From Candidatus Nanopelagicales bacterium (GTDB lineage Bacteria; Actinomycetota; Actinomycetes; S36-B12; CAIYMF01), in contig JAFIHG010000030.1 in the NCBI GenBank assembly GCA_017848795.1, forward strand, positions 1 through 64,000: 64,000 nucleotides of DNA. The letters are read 5' to 3'. The notes under the pieces were generated by a model that was given only the letters and a program-made list of their open reading frames with translations, ran no database searches and had not been told where the DNA came from. The translations under genes were made by a program, and so were the position numbers. Of this stretch, positions 17,235-25,339 are shown piece after piece (position 1 is the stretch's first letter; every line of letters begins with the position of its first letter).

Positions 17235-18103
17235 CCCGGCCACCGGAGCATGCCCTGGACGAACATCGCGGCGATCGCCCGCCTGGTGGGCTTGCGCGGG
17301 GACGGGAACGGCGCGTAGCCCTGGGCGCGGAGCGCCGCGGCGGCGGCGCGACCGCCGGCGACGTAACCGGCGACCGCGAGCCGCGCCCAGCCGTGCAGCG
17401 TGGAGACGAGCGGCGCGCCGGCATCGAGCCAGGCGCGCGCCCGGTCGGTCTCGAACGCGAGGAGCGCCCGCAGCTGCGCCGTACCCGGCCCGGCCAGGTC
17501 CGCGTCGCGCACGCCGAAACGGCGCAGGTCGTCCTGCGGCAGGTACACGCGGCCCGCGCGGTGGTCCTCGGCGACGTCCTGCCAGTGCTCGAGCAGCTGC
17601 AGCGCGGTGCAGATCCGGTTCGACAAGGCGACCCGGTCGGCGTCGGCGCGGCCGACCAGGTGCAGCACGATCTCCCCGACCGGGTCCGCGGACAGCCGGC
17701 AGTACGCGAGCAGGTCCTCGAAGGTGTCGTAGCGGCGGACGGCGAGGTCCTGCCGGTTCGCCGCGACCAGCCGGGCGAGGGGCTCGAGGGGGACGTGCCT
17801 GCGGTGCAGGGTCGGTGCCAGCTGCACGAGTGCGGCGAGCTCGGGCTGCTCGCCGTGCGCGAGGCGCTGCAGGTCGCGGTCGACCGCGTCGAGCTGTTCT
17901 GTGCCGGTGTCCCGGTCCTCCCCGAGGCCGTCGACGAACCGCGCGAACCCGTACAGCGCCAAGAGGTCGTGCCGCAACGCCCCGGGCAGGAACGGCGGGG
18001 CCACGACGAAGTTCTCGCCGTGCACCGCGTCCGGCAGAGCGGGCCGTGGCCGCCCACCCGCGCGCAGCAGGGTGAAGCCGCCTGGCAGGGCAGGAACGCT
18101 CAC
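17231..18103 (-). CDS. hpnC: hydroxysqualene synthase HpnC
   Basis: 290 aa. GTG 18103 overlaps the dxs stop (GTGA). Family features are HGENFVVAPPFLPGAL, RRYDTFEDLLAYCRLSADP, and the second Asp-rich motif WQDVAEDHRAGRVYLPQ. HpnC converts presqualene diphosphate to hydroxysqualene. The first Asp-rich motif, where squalene/phytoene synthases read DDxxD, is here FVDGLGED with only one of the paired aspartates kept. The rest is well conserved and the gene is in full operon context, so it is probably active, but this deviation should be compared with other HpnC proteins. Confidence 0.92.
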   Translation of the reverse strand: MSVPALPGGFTLLRAGGRPRPALPDAVHGENFVVAPPFLPGALRHDLLALYGFARFVDGLGEDRDTGTEQLDAVDRDLQRLAHGEQPELAALVQLAPTLHRRHVPLEPLARLVAANRQDLAVRRYDTFEDLLAYCRLSADPVGEIVLHLVGRADADRVALSNRICTALQLLEHWQDVAEDHRAGRVYLPQDDLRRFGVRDADLAGPGTAQLRALLAFETDRARAWLDAGAPLVSTLHGWARLAVAGYVAGGRAAAAALRAQGYAPFPSPRKPTRRAIAAMFVQGMLRWPG

Positions 18104-19992
18104 GACCGCCGCCGGCTCTGCGCGAGAGCGAGGCCGGACGCCGCGGCTGCCGGCTCCCGGGGCAGCACGACGAGCTCCGGGCCGTGCCCGAGCGGCGCGG
18201 CCGCCTGCGCGATCGTCGCCGCCAGCCCGGTGGCGTCGAGCCCGAAGCGGGTCAGCAGGGCAGCCCGCTCCGCGTGCGGCACGTACTCGGTCGGGAGCCC
18301 GAGGTTGCGCACCGGCACGTCCACCCCGCGGTCGGCGAGCAGCTGAGCGAGCCGTGAGCCGACCCCGCCGGCGCGGACGCCGTCCTCCACCGTCACGACC
18401 AGCCGGTGCCCGGCCGCCACGGCCGCCAGCGCCGGGTTGACCGGCAGCACCCAGCGCGGGTCGACGACGGTGCAGGGCACGCCGTCGGCGGCGAGCAGTT
18501 CAGCGGCCTGCAGAGCGGTCGCCGCCATGACACCGACCGCGACGACGAGCACCCGCGCGTCGGCGTCGGCGCGCAGCAGGTCCAGCCCGCACCAGCGCTC
18601 CACGGCGGGGACCGGTTCGCCCACGGCGGCCTTGGGGAACCGCAGCGCGGTCGGGCCGGTGCGGTGCGACACCGCCTCCGCGAGCTCCTCGACCAGAGAC
18701 TGCGCGTCGCGGGGCGCCGCCACGCGGATCCCCGGCACGTTGCCGAGCAGTGCCAGGTCCCACATGCCGTGGTGGCTCGGTCCGTCCGGGCCGGTGATGC
18801 CGGCCCGGTCGAGCACGAACGTGACCGGGAGCCGGTGGAGCCCGACGTCGAGCAGGATCTGGTCGAACGCCCGCCCGGCGAAGGTCGCGTACACCGCCAC
18901 GACCGGGTGCGCGCCGCCCATCGCGAGCCCGGCGGCGCTCGCCACCGCGTGCTGCTCGGCGATGCCCGTGTCCACGCAGCGCAGCGGGTGGCGCGTCTGG
19001 ACCGGACCCAGGCCGGTGGGGCCGACCATCGCGGCGCTGAGGGCGACGAGGTCGGGGCGCCGGTCCGCCAGGTCGGTCAGCGCGGCGGAGAACGCGTCCG
19101 TCCAGGTCGCTGCCGGCGGCGTCGCCGGCCGGCCGGTGCTGGGTTCGACCTTGCCGACGGCGTGCAGCCGGTCCGCCTCGTCGGTCTCCGCGGGCAGGAA
19201 TCCCAGCCCCTTGCGGGTGCGGCAGTGCACGACGGTGGTGCCGTCGCGGCCCGCCGCGTCGGCGAACGCCGCCTCCAGGGCTGCGAGGTCGTGCCCGTCG
19301 ACCGGCCCGATGTAGTCCAGCCCCAGGCTGGTGAGGACGCCGGCCGGATCCGGTGCGGCCGCCGCAGCACCGCCTCCCAGCCGGGCGAGCAGCGCGGCGT
19401 ACCCGGCGCGGTCGGCGACCCGGTCCAGGTGGTGCGGCAGTCCCCCGACGCTGGGGGCGTACGAGCGGCCGTTGTCGTTCAGCACGACGACGACCCGGCG
19501 GTTCGCGGTACCGAGGTTGTTCAGCGCCTCGTAGGCGAGGCCGCCGGTCAGGGATCCGTCACCGACGACCGCGACAACCGGCCGGCGCTCCCCGGCGAGC
19601 TCGAACGCGTGGCTGAGCCCCGCGGCGTACGAGAGCGCGGTGGAGGCGTGGGAGTTCTCGATGAAGTCGTGTGCCGACTCGGCGCGCGACGGGTAGCCGG
19701 ACAGGCCGCCCGCCTGGCGCAGCGTGGCGAAGTCGGCGGCGCGGCCGGTCAGCAGCTTGTGCACATAGGACTGGTGCCCGGTGTCGAACAGGATCGGGGT
19801 GTGTGGTGAGTCGAATACTCGATGCAGGGCAATGGTTATCTCGACTGCTCCCAGGTTCGATCCGAGATGTCCGCCGCCGCGGCACACATTCGTCACGAGG
19901 AACTCACGGATCTCCGCAGCGAGCGACGCGAGCTCGGTGGCGTTCAGACCGCGCAGCTGTACGGGAGCGGTGAGGGAGGAAAGCACACCCAT
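18100..19992 (-). CDS. dxs: 1-deoxy-D-xylulose-5-phosphate synthase
   Basis: 630 aa, the normal length. ATG 19992 has GGAGG just upstream. Thiamine diphosphate motif GDGSLTGGLAYEALNN is followed by NDNGRSYAPSVGGL; ENSHASTALSYAAGL and the transketolase pyrimidine domain (DTGIAEQHAV) are present. It condenses pyruvate and glyceraldehyde 3-phosphate, the flux-setting first step of the MEP pathway. As first gene of the hopanoid operon it should boost C5 supply specifically for hopanoids; a housekeeping copy may exist elsewhere but is not visible here. Confidence 0.96.
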   Translation of the reverse strand: MGVLSSLTAPVQLRGLNATELASLAAEIREFLVTNVCRGGGHLGSNLGAVEITIALHRVFDSPHTPILFDTGHQSYVHKLLTGRAADFATLRQAGGLSGYPSRAESAHDFIENSHASTALSYAAGLSHAFELAGERRPVVAVVGDGSLTGGLAYEALNNLGTANRRVVVVLNDNGRSYAPSVGGLPHHLDRVADRAGYAALLARLGGGAAAAAPDPAGVLTSLGLDYIGPVDGHDLAALEAAFADAAGRDGTTVVHCRTRKGLGFLPAETDEADRLHAVGKVEPSTGRPATPPAATWTDAFSAALTDLADRRPDLVALSAAMVGPTGLGPVQTRHPLRCVDTGIAEQHAVASAAGLAMGGAHPVVAVYATFAGRAFDQILLDVGLHRLPVTFVLDRAGITGPDGPSHHGMWDLALLGNVPGIRVAAPRDAQSLVEELAEAVSHRTGPTALRFPKAAVGEPVPAVERWCGLDLLRADADARVLVVAVGVMAATALQAAELLAADGVPCTVVDPRWVLPVNPALAAVAAGHRLVVTVEDGVRAGGVGSRLAQLLADRGVDVPVRNLGLPTEYVPHAERAALLTRFGLDATGLAATIAQAAAPLGHGPELVVLPREPAAAASGLALAQSRRRS

Positions 19993-20098
19993 GACGCCTC
20001 CGGGACTACTCAGGTCGCGCCCCAGCTGCTGCTGCTCCAGATACCTCGGACCGCGACCTACTCCGACGATAGGACCGCTGCGCCGATCGCGCAGGCCC
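19993..20098. promoter_or_regulatory. hopanoid operon upstream region
   Basis: This 106-bp gap separates the MarR gene stop from dxs on the same strand. A GGAGG ribosome site lies just before dxs ATG. On the minus strand, TATCGT (20071-20066) is a possible -10 about 70 bp before the start, without a convincing -35. No terminator hairpin was found, so readthrough from the MarR gene is possible. No palindromic operator was recognised inside the gap. Confidence 0.3.
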
Positions 20099-20557
20099 TC
20101 AGCCGGGACCGGGTGCGCTGACCTGCTCGCTGCCGCTCAGGAACTCCTCGGAGAGGGCGGTGAGGAAGTCCTCGGACACCCGCAGCTTGCCGGCGATCGC
20201 CTCGAGCTCGGCGAGCTGGGCGCTGGTGAGCCGGTCGAGGACACCGTGCCCCTTCGGGGTGAGCGAGATGCGTACGACCCGCTGGTCGACGGCGTCCGGG
20301 TGCCGGACGACCAGGCCCATAGCCGCGCTGCGGTTGACCAGGCCGACCGCGCTGTGCAGCCGGATCATCAGGTGCCCGGCGAGGTCGCTCATGCGGGGCG
20401 GCTCGGGCCCGGGATGGCCGCGCACGCACAGCAGCAGCTGCTCCTGCTGGTTGGTCAGCCCCTCGTGGTGCGCGAGCGCCTCGCTCGTGCGCAGGAACTG
20501 GCGCAGCGCGCGGCGGAAGGTGAAAAGGATCCGGTACTGCTCGTCGCTCGGAGGCAT
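20099..20557 (-). CDS. MarR-family transcriptional regulator
   Basis: 152 aa from ATG 20557, with GAGGG eight bases upstream; the open frame extends further but that part is low-complexity. The winged-helix pattern is clear: LTNQQEQLLLCVRGHPG (helix 2/3), MSDLAGHLMIRLHSAVGLVNR (recognition helix), then the wing RHPDAVDQRVVRISLTPKGHGVL. The conserved DxRxxxxxLT wing is present as DQRVVRISLT. MarR proteins are dimeric repressors that respond to small lipophilic ligands. Directly upstream of dxs on the same strand and divergent from a VC0807-like membrane gene, it is a good candidate regulator of either or both. Confidence 0.9.
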   Translation of the reverse strand: MPPSDEQYRILFTFRRALRQFLRTSEALAHHEGLTNQQEQLLLCVRGHPGPEPPRMSDLAGHLMIRLHSAVGLVNRSAAMGLVVRHPDAVDQRVVRISLTPKGHGVLDRLTSAQLAELEAIAGKLRVSEDFLTALSEEFLSGSEQVSAPGPG

Positions 20558-20570
20558 CTGCCGCACCCTC

Positions 20571-20586
20571 AGCCGGCGCGCCGGCT
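20571..20586. promoter_or_regulatory. 16-bp perfect palindrome, candidate MarR operator
   Basis: AGCCGGCGCGCCGGCT lies 14 bp upstream of the MarR start, in the 134-bp divergent gap to the VC0807-like gene. A dimer-sized palindrome so close to a MarR start is typical of autoregulatory operators. At this GC content short GC palindromes also arise by chance, so confidence is modest. Confidence 0.35.
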
Positions 20587-20691
20587 GGGTGGCGCCGTCA
20601 GGCGCGCTCGCACCGTAGCCGTCAAGGAGTTGATGTTGCCCAGCATGTTTGCGGCTTCCTGTCTTGCGGCGGCCGGTCGGTCCTCCGGAGA

Positions 20692-21399
20692 ATGTCCCGT
20701 ACGCTGATTGTGCCTCTCCCCCTCCCGGAGCACACGTTGTCGCTGGCCCATCCCGCACCCGAGCGCCACACGCTTGTCCACCTCCCGGCGCCGCGCCGGC
20801 TGCTGCGGGACATCTCGGTCCATCTCGGCGAGGCCGTCGTCGTCCCCCTCGCGCTGTTCTACGTGTTCCTCGTCACGGTCGGCATGACCGGCGCGCTCGT
20901 CGCCGCGCTGGGGTGGGCGTACGCCGCGATCGTGGTGCGGCTGCTGCGCAGGGAGCGGCCGTCGGCGTTGCTGGTCGTCGGCACCCTGCTGGCGACGGCG
21001 CGGGTCGGGGTGACCGCGCTCTCCGGCTCCGCGGTGGTCTACTTCGTGCAGCCGGCGCTCACCACTGTGCTGTTCGGGGTCGCCCTGCTGCTCACCGTGA
21101 CGCTGGACCGCCCGCTCATCCAGCGGCTGGCGAACGAGTTCTGCCCGCTGCCCGAGGGGGTCGTGCGTACGCCGACGCTGCGGCGCTTCTTCCAGCGGCT
21201 CTCGCTGCTGTGGGCGGCCGTGCTGCTGTGCAACTCCGCGATCACGCTGGCGCTGCTGCTCACCGTGCCGGTCACCGACTCGGTGCCGATCTCGGCGGGC
21301 GCCTCGGTGCCGCTCTTCGTGCTCGCGCTGGTGCTGTCGCTGCAGTGGTTCCGGCGCAGCCTGCACCGCTGCGGGGTGCGGCTGGCGTGGGGCCGCTGA
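20692..21399 (+). CDS. VC0807-like (septation protein A-like) membrane protein
   Basis: 235 aa with about five or six hydrophobic helices (for example AVVVPLALFYVFLVTVGMTG, FVQPALTTVLFGVALLLTV, LSLLWAAVLLCNSAITLA). The paired basic/aromatic motif RRFFQRLSLLW and the TLDRPLIQRL segment resemble VC0807/intracellular septation A-like proteins, whose role is unknown. ATG 20692 has GGAGA immediately upstream, unusually close. It is divergent from the MarR gene, which may control it, and ends 1 bp from the convergent metK stop. Confidence 0.75.
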   Translation: MSRTLIVPLPLPEHTLSLAHPAPERHTLVHLPAPRRLLRDISVHLGEAVVVPLALFYVFLVTVGMTGALVAALGWAYAAIVVRLLRRERPSALLVVGTLLATARVGVTALSGSAVVYFVQPALTTVLFGVALLLTVTLDRPLIQRLANEFCPLPEGVVRTPTLRRFFQRLSLLWAAVLLCNSAITLALLLTVPVTDSVPISAGASVPLFVLALVLSLQWFRRSLHRCGVRLAWGR

Positions 21400-21400
21400 G

Positions 21401-22594
21401 CTAGCGCCCGGCGGCGGCGCGCAGCGCGTCGGCGCGGTCCGTGCGTTCCCAGGTGAAGTCCGGCAGCTCGCGGCCGAAATGGCCGTACGCCGCCGTCTGC
21501 ACGTAGATCGGCCGCAGCAGGTCCAGGTCGCGGATGATCGCCGCCGGGCGCAGGTCGAACACCTCGCCGATGGCGCGCTGGATCTCCAGGTCGGGCAGCA
21601 CCCCGGTGCCGAACGTCTCGACGAACAGCCCGACCGGGTGCGCCTTGCCGATCGCGTACGCCACCTGCACCTCGCACCGCGTGGCGAGCCCGGCGGCGAC
21701 GGTGTTCTTGGCGACCCACCGCATCGCGTAGGCGGCGGAGCGGTCGACCTTGCTGGGGTCCTTGCCGGAGAAGGCACCGCCGCCGTGGCGGGCGAACCCG
21801 CCGTACGTGTCGACGATGATCTTGCGTCCGGTCAGGCCTGCATCGCCCATGGGGCCGCCGATCTCGAACCGCCCGGTCGGGTTGACCAGCAGCCGGTAGC
21901 CGTCGGTGTCGAGGTCGAGCTCGGCCAGCACCGGCGCGACGACCGCGTCGGCGATGTCCGGCGTGAGCAGGGTCGCCAGGTCGATGTCGGCGGCGTGCTG
22001 GGTGGAGACGACGACCGTGTCGAGCCGGACCGCGGTGTCGTCGTCGTACTCGATGGTCACCTGCGTCTTGCCGTCCGGGCGCAGGTAGGGCACCTCGCCG
22101 TCCTTGCGCACCTGCGCCAGGCGCCGCGAGAGCCGGTGCGCCAGTGCGATCGGCAGCGGCATCAGCTCGGGGGTGTCGGTGTTCGCGTAGCCGAACATCA
22201 TCCCCTGGTCGCCGGCGCCCTGGCGGTCCAGCTCGTCGCTGGCCGCGCCGGTGCGGTCCTCGTACGCGTCGTCGACGCCCTGGGCGATGTCCGGGCTCTG
22301 CGCGCCGATCGACACCGCGATGCCGCACGACGCCCCGTCGAACCCCTTCTTCGACGAGTCGTAGCCGATCTCGAGCACCCGTTCGCGCACGATGGCCGGG
22401 ATGTCGATCCAGCCGCTCGTCGTGACCTCGCCGGCGACGTGCACCTGCCCGGTGGTGATCATGGTCTCGACCGCGACCCGGCTCTTCGGGTCCTGCTTGA
22501 GCATCGCGTCGAGGATCGAGTCGCTGACCTGGTCAGCGATCTTGTCCGGGTGTCCTTCGGTGACCGACTCGGAGGTGAAAAGGCGACGTGACAC
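21401..22594 (-). CDS. metK: S-adenosylmethionine synthetase
   Basis: 397 aa. GTG start 22594 gives the typical N-terminus [17 protein letters not shown]. Signature motifs [12 protein letters not shown] and [19 protein letters not shown] (P-loop) are intact. It makes S-adenosylmethionine from methionine and ATP, the cofactor used in this window by HpnH and YjjW. It follows coaBC as in most actinobacteria, but the usual next gene, priA, is 16 kb away, separated by the hopanoid and lipid genes. Confidence 0.97.
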   Translation of the reverse strand: MSRRLFTSESVTEGHPDKIADQVSDSILDAMLKQDPKSRVAVETMITTGQVHVAGEVTTSGWIDIPAIVRERVLEIGYDSSKKGFDGASCGIAVSIGAQSPDIAQGVDDAYEDRTGAASDELDRQGAGDQGMMFGYANTDTPELMPLPIALAHRLSRRLAQVRKDGEVPYLRPDGKTQVTIEYDDDTAVRLDTVVVSTQHAADIDLATLLTPDIADAVVAPVLAELDLDTDGYRLLVNPTGRFEIGGPMGDAGLTGRKIIVDTYGGFARHGGGAFSGKDPSKVDRSAAYAMRWVAKNTVAAGLATRCEVQVAYAIGKAHPVGLFVETFGTGVLPDLEIQRAIGEVFDLRPAAIIRDLDLLRPIYVQTAAYGHFGRELPDFTWERTDRADALRAAAGR

Positions 22595-22656
22595 GCGGAC
22601 TCCAGCTGTGGCGGGCTACTCGGGCCGCCGCGGTCTGCACCGGCCGACCCCGCATG

Positions 22657-23928
22657 CTACCCAAGGGCGCTGAGGTCGCCCGCGGCCCACGCCGCGAGCA
22701 CCCGGTCCCAGAGCGCGTCGGCGAGCTCTCGCTTGTCGCCACGCGGCAGCACGGTCTCGCTGCCGTCGCGCCCGAGCAGCACGGCCTCGTTCTCGTCGCT
22801 GCCGAACACCTTGCCGGCGCTCACGTCGTTCACGACGAGCAGGTCGACGTCCTTGGCGGCGAGCTTGCGCCGGCCGTGGACGAGCACGTCCCCCGCCCCG
22901 TCGCCCGTCTCGGCGGCGAACCCGACCACGAGCTGGCCGTCCGCGCGGTCGCGGACCAGCTCGGCGAGCACGTCGGCGGTGCGCTCGAGCTCGAGCGGCG
23001 GCGTCGGGCCGTTCTTCTTGATCTTCGCGGCGGCGACGTCGCGCGGCCGGAAGTCGGCCACCGCGGCGGCCATCACGACGGCGTCCGCGCCCTTGACCTG
23101 CTCGTGCATCGCCACGCGCAGCTCCTCGGCGGTACGTACGACGACGACGGCCGCCCCGGCGGGGGGCGCGACGAGCAGGTTCGCCGCGACGAGGGTGACC
23201 TCGGCGCCGCGCGCGATCGCGGTCTCGGCGAGCGCGACGCCCTGCTTGCCGCTGCTGCGGTTGCCGAGGAAACGCACCGGGTCCAGCGGTTCCTGGGTGC
23301 CGCCGGCGCTGATCACCACGCGGCGACCGACCAGGTCCGGCGCCCGGTTACCGCGCGCCAGCAGCGCGCGGGCCGCACCGAGCAGCGCGGCCGGCTCGGG
23401 CAGCCGTCCCTTGCCGGAGTCCGCGCCGGTGAGCCGGCCCACGTCCGGCTCGAGCACGAGCACGCCGCGCGCGCGCAGGGTCGCGACGTTGGCGACGGTC
23501 GCGGGGTGCTCCCACATCTCGGTGTGCATGGCGGGCGCCATGAGCACCGGGCAGCGGGCCGTCAGCAGCACGTTGGTGAGCAGGTCGTCGGCCAGCCCGT
23601 GCGCGGCCCGCGCGAGCAGGTCGGCCGTCGCGGGTGCGACGAGCACCAGCTCGGCCTGCTGGCCCAGCCGCACGTGGGCGACCTGCTCGACGTCCTGCCA
23701 CACCTCGGTACGCACCGGGTGCCCGGAGAGCGCCTCCCAGGTGGCGGACCCGACGAAGCGCAGCGCGGCAGCCGTCGGGACGACCTGCACGTCGTGGCCG
23801 GCCTCGCGCAGGCCGCGCAGCACCTCGCAGGCCTTGTACGCGGCGATGCCACCGCCCACCCCGAGGACCACGCGCGCCGGGTGCGTACGGTGCGTATGGT
23901 GCGCAAGTCCCGGGTCCGGCACGGCCAC
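22657..23928 (-). CDS. coaBC: phosphopantothenoylcysteine decarboxylase/synthetase CoaBC
   Basis: 423 aa from GTG 23928, eight bases after the rpoZ stop; GTG 23922 is an alternative. The N-terminal CoaC flavoprotein domain shows VVLGVGGGIAAYKACEVLR and APAMHTEMWEHPAT. The C-terminal CoaB domain shows SAGGTQEPLDPVRFLGNRSS and the AAKIKK loop. The enzyme adds cysteine to 4'-phosphopantothenate and decarboxylates it in coenzyme A synthesis. It is part of the conserved mihF-gmk-rpoZ-coaBC-metK run. Confidence 0.95.
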   Translation of the reverse strand: MAVPDPGLAHHTHRTHPARVVLGVGGGIAAYKACEVLRGLREAGHDVQVVPTAAALRFVGSATWEALSGHPVRTEVWQDVEQVAHVRLGQQAELVLVAPATADLLARAAHGLADDLLTNVLLTARCPVLMAPAMHTEMWEHPATVANVATLRARGVLVLEPDVGRLTGADSGKGRLPEPAALLGAARALLARGNRAPDLVGRRVVISAGGTQEPLDPVRFLGNRSSGKQGVALAETAIARGAEVTLVAANLLVAPPAGAAVVVVRTAEELRVAMHEQVKGADAVVMAAAVADFRPRDVAAAKIKKNGPTPPLELERTADVLAELVRDRADGQLVVGFAAETGDGAGDVLVHGRRKLAAKDVDLLVVNDVSAGKVFGSDENEAVLLGRDGSETVLPRGDKRELADALWDRVLAAWAAGDLSALG

Positions 23929-23936
23929 GGCGGGTG

Positions 23937-24248
23937 CTAGAAGGCCGGCGTCTCCGCCGGCGGTGCCGGCGGTGCCGGGTCGATGTCGCTGTCGGTCTCC
24001 TCGTAGCGCAGCAGGCCGGCGTCGATCTCGCGCAGCGCGATCGACAGCGGCTTCTCCTGCAAGTGCGTCTCGACGAGCGGGCCGACGTACTCGAGCAGCC
24101 CCTCGGAGAGCTGGGAGTAGTAGGCGTTGATCTGGCGGGCCCGCTTGGCGGCGTAGATCACCAGCGAGTACTTGGAGTCGGCCGCCTCGAGCAGGTCGTC
24201 GATCGGCGGGTCGGTGATGCCTTCGGGGGCGGGTGCGGTGCCGGGCAC
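23937..24248 (-). CDS. rpoZ: RNA polymerase omega subunit
   Basis: 103 aa. GTG 24248 has AGAGGA upstream. The core omega pattern [20 protein letters not shown], then [16 protein letters not shown], is conserved; the C-terminal tail is a Pro/Ala-rich actinobacterial extension. Omega helps assemble and stabilise the beta' subunit. It lies between gmk and coaBC, as is usual in this phylum. Confidence 0.95.
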   Translation of the reverse strand: MPGTAPAPEGITDPPIDDLLEAADSKYSLVIYAAKRARQINAYYSQLSEGLLEYVGPLVETHLQEKPLSIALREIDAGLLRYEETDSDIDPAPPAPPAETPAF

Positions 24249-24311
24249 GGCGGTGTTCCTCTCGCGGGGTACGGGTGCCTGCCGGCGGCGGCGGACGTAC
24301 GAACCGGCTGG

Positions 24312-24875
24312 TCAGGGGCCGGACAGGCCCATCAAGGCTACCAGCGCCGCGGCCGCCTCCTCGACCGACGCGTTCACGACCGTCGCGTCGAACTCGCTCT
24401 CGGCGGCCAGCTCGATGCGCGCGGTCTGCAGCCGGCGCGCGATCACGTCGGCAGGTTCGGTCCCCCTTCCCACGAGCCGACGCACCAGCTCCTCCCACGA
24501 GGGCGGCGCGAGGAACACCAGCTGCGCATCGGGTTGCGACGCTCGTACCTGCCGGGCGCCCTGCAGCTCGATCTCCAGTACGACCGGGGTTCCGGCGGCG
24601 AGGTGCTCGGCGACGGCGGCGCGGGGGGTCCCGTAGAAGTTGCCCGAGAACTTGGCCCATTCGAGCAGCTCGCCCTCCTCGACGAGCCGGGCGAACTCGG
24701 CGTGGTCGACGAAGAAGTACTCGACGCCGTGGGTCTCCCCCGGCCGTGGCCGCCGGGTCGTCGCCGAGACCGACAGCCAGACGTCCGGGCGCAGCTCGCG
24801 CAGCCGCTGCACCACCGTCGACTTGCCGACCCCCGACGGCCCCGACAGGACGGTGAGCCGGGCGGCGCCGGACAC
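24312..24875 (-). CDS. gmk: guanylate kinase
   Basis: 187 aa. The P-loop GPSGVGKST is at residues 12-20, followed by the GMP-binding pattern [20 protein letters not shown]. The lid region [18 protein letters not shown] is present. It phosphorylates GMP to GDP with ATP. The gene lies 14 bp downstream of mihF and is probably co-transcribed with it and with rpoZ. Confidence 0.97.
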   Translation of the reverse strand: MSGAARLTVLSGPSGVGKSTVVQRLRELRPDVWLSVSATTRRPRPGETHGVEYFFVDHAEFARLVEEGELLEWAKFSGNFYGTPRAAVAEHLAAGTPVVLEIELQGARQVRASQPDAQLVFLAPPSWEELVRRLVGRGTEPADVIARRLQTARIELAAESEFDATVVNASVEEAAAALVALMGLSGP

Positions 24876-24889
24876 GTCGGCGACCGCGC

Positions 24890-25204
24890 TCAGGAGGAGA
24901 ACTCGGCCGCCAGCGCGGCGATCTGATGGGTGCCCAGGCCGCGCACGCGCCGGTTGGGCGCGATCTGCAGCCGTTCCATGATCTCCCGGGCGCGGACCTT
25001 GCCCACGCCGGGCATCGACTCGAGCAGCGCGGAGACCTTCAGCTTGCCGACGGCGTCGTCCTGCTGGCCCTGCGCGATCACCTCGGTGATGGACGCGCCG
25101 GAGTGCTTGAGCCGGTTCTTCACCTCGGCCCGTACGCGCCTGGCCTCGGCCGCCTTGGCGAGTGCGGCAGCGCGTTGCTCCGGGGTCAGCGGCGGCAGTG
25201 CCAC
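24890..25204 (-). CDS. mihF: actinobacterial integration host factor mIHF
   Basis: 104 aa, matching the short mIHF form. GTG 25204 is preceded by a purine-rich stretch. The DNA-binding helix-two-turn-helix region is visible as [20 protein letters not shown], after [15 protein letters not shown]. mIHF is a nucleoid protein of actinobacteria, unrelated in sequence to E. coli IHF. In related genomes it follows pyrF directly; here a plus-strand glycyl-radical gene pair separates them. Confidence 0.95.
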   Translation of the reverse strand: MALPPLTPEQRAAALAKAAEARRVRAEVKNRLKHSGASITEVIAQGQQDDAVGKLKVSALLESMPGVGKVRAREIMERLQIAPNRRVRGLGTHQIAALAAEFSS

Positions 25205-25255
25205 GGAGGTGTCCCTTCGACGTGCGGAAAAGCGGGTGATCGCGGTGTCGTGCCG

Positions 25256-25261
25256 ACCCTA
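25256..25261 (-). promoter_or_regulatory. candidate -10 of mihF-gmk-rpoZ operon
   Basis: TAGGGT on the minus strand lies about 52 bases before the mihF start, predicting a leader of roughly 45 nt. The same hexamer precedes hisF and hisA. No good -35 was found. The rest of the 135-bp mihF/yjjI gap shows no ORF. Confidence 0.35.
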
Positions 25262-25339
25262 ACCAAGCGCGCCGGAGGGCCGGGCGGGCGGGACCAAAGC
25301 CACTGTCGTCGGCGCTGTGCGGCGTGCCAGGGTCGCGCC

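Noticed and set aside
22595-22656. SAM riboswitch before metK
   Set aside because: Only 62 bases between coaBC and metK, with no recognisable conserved core.
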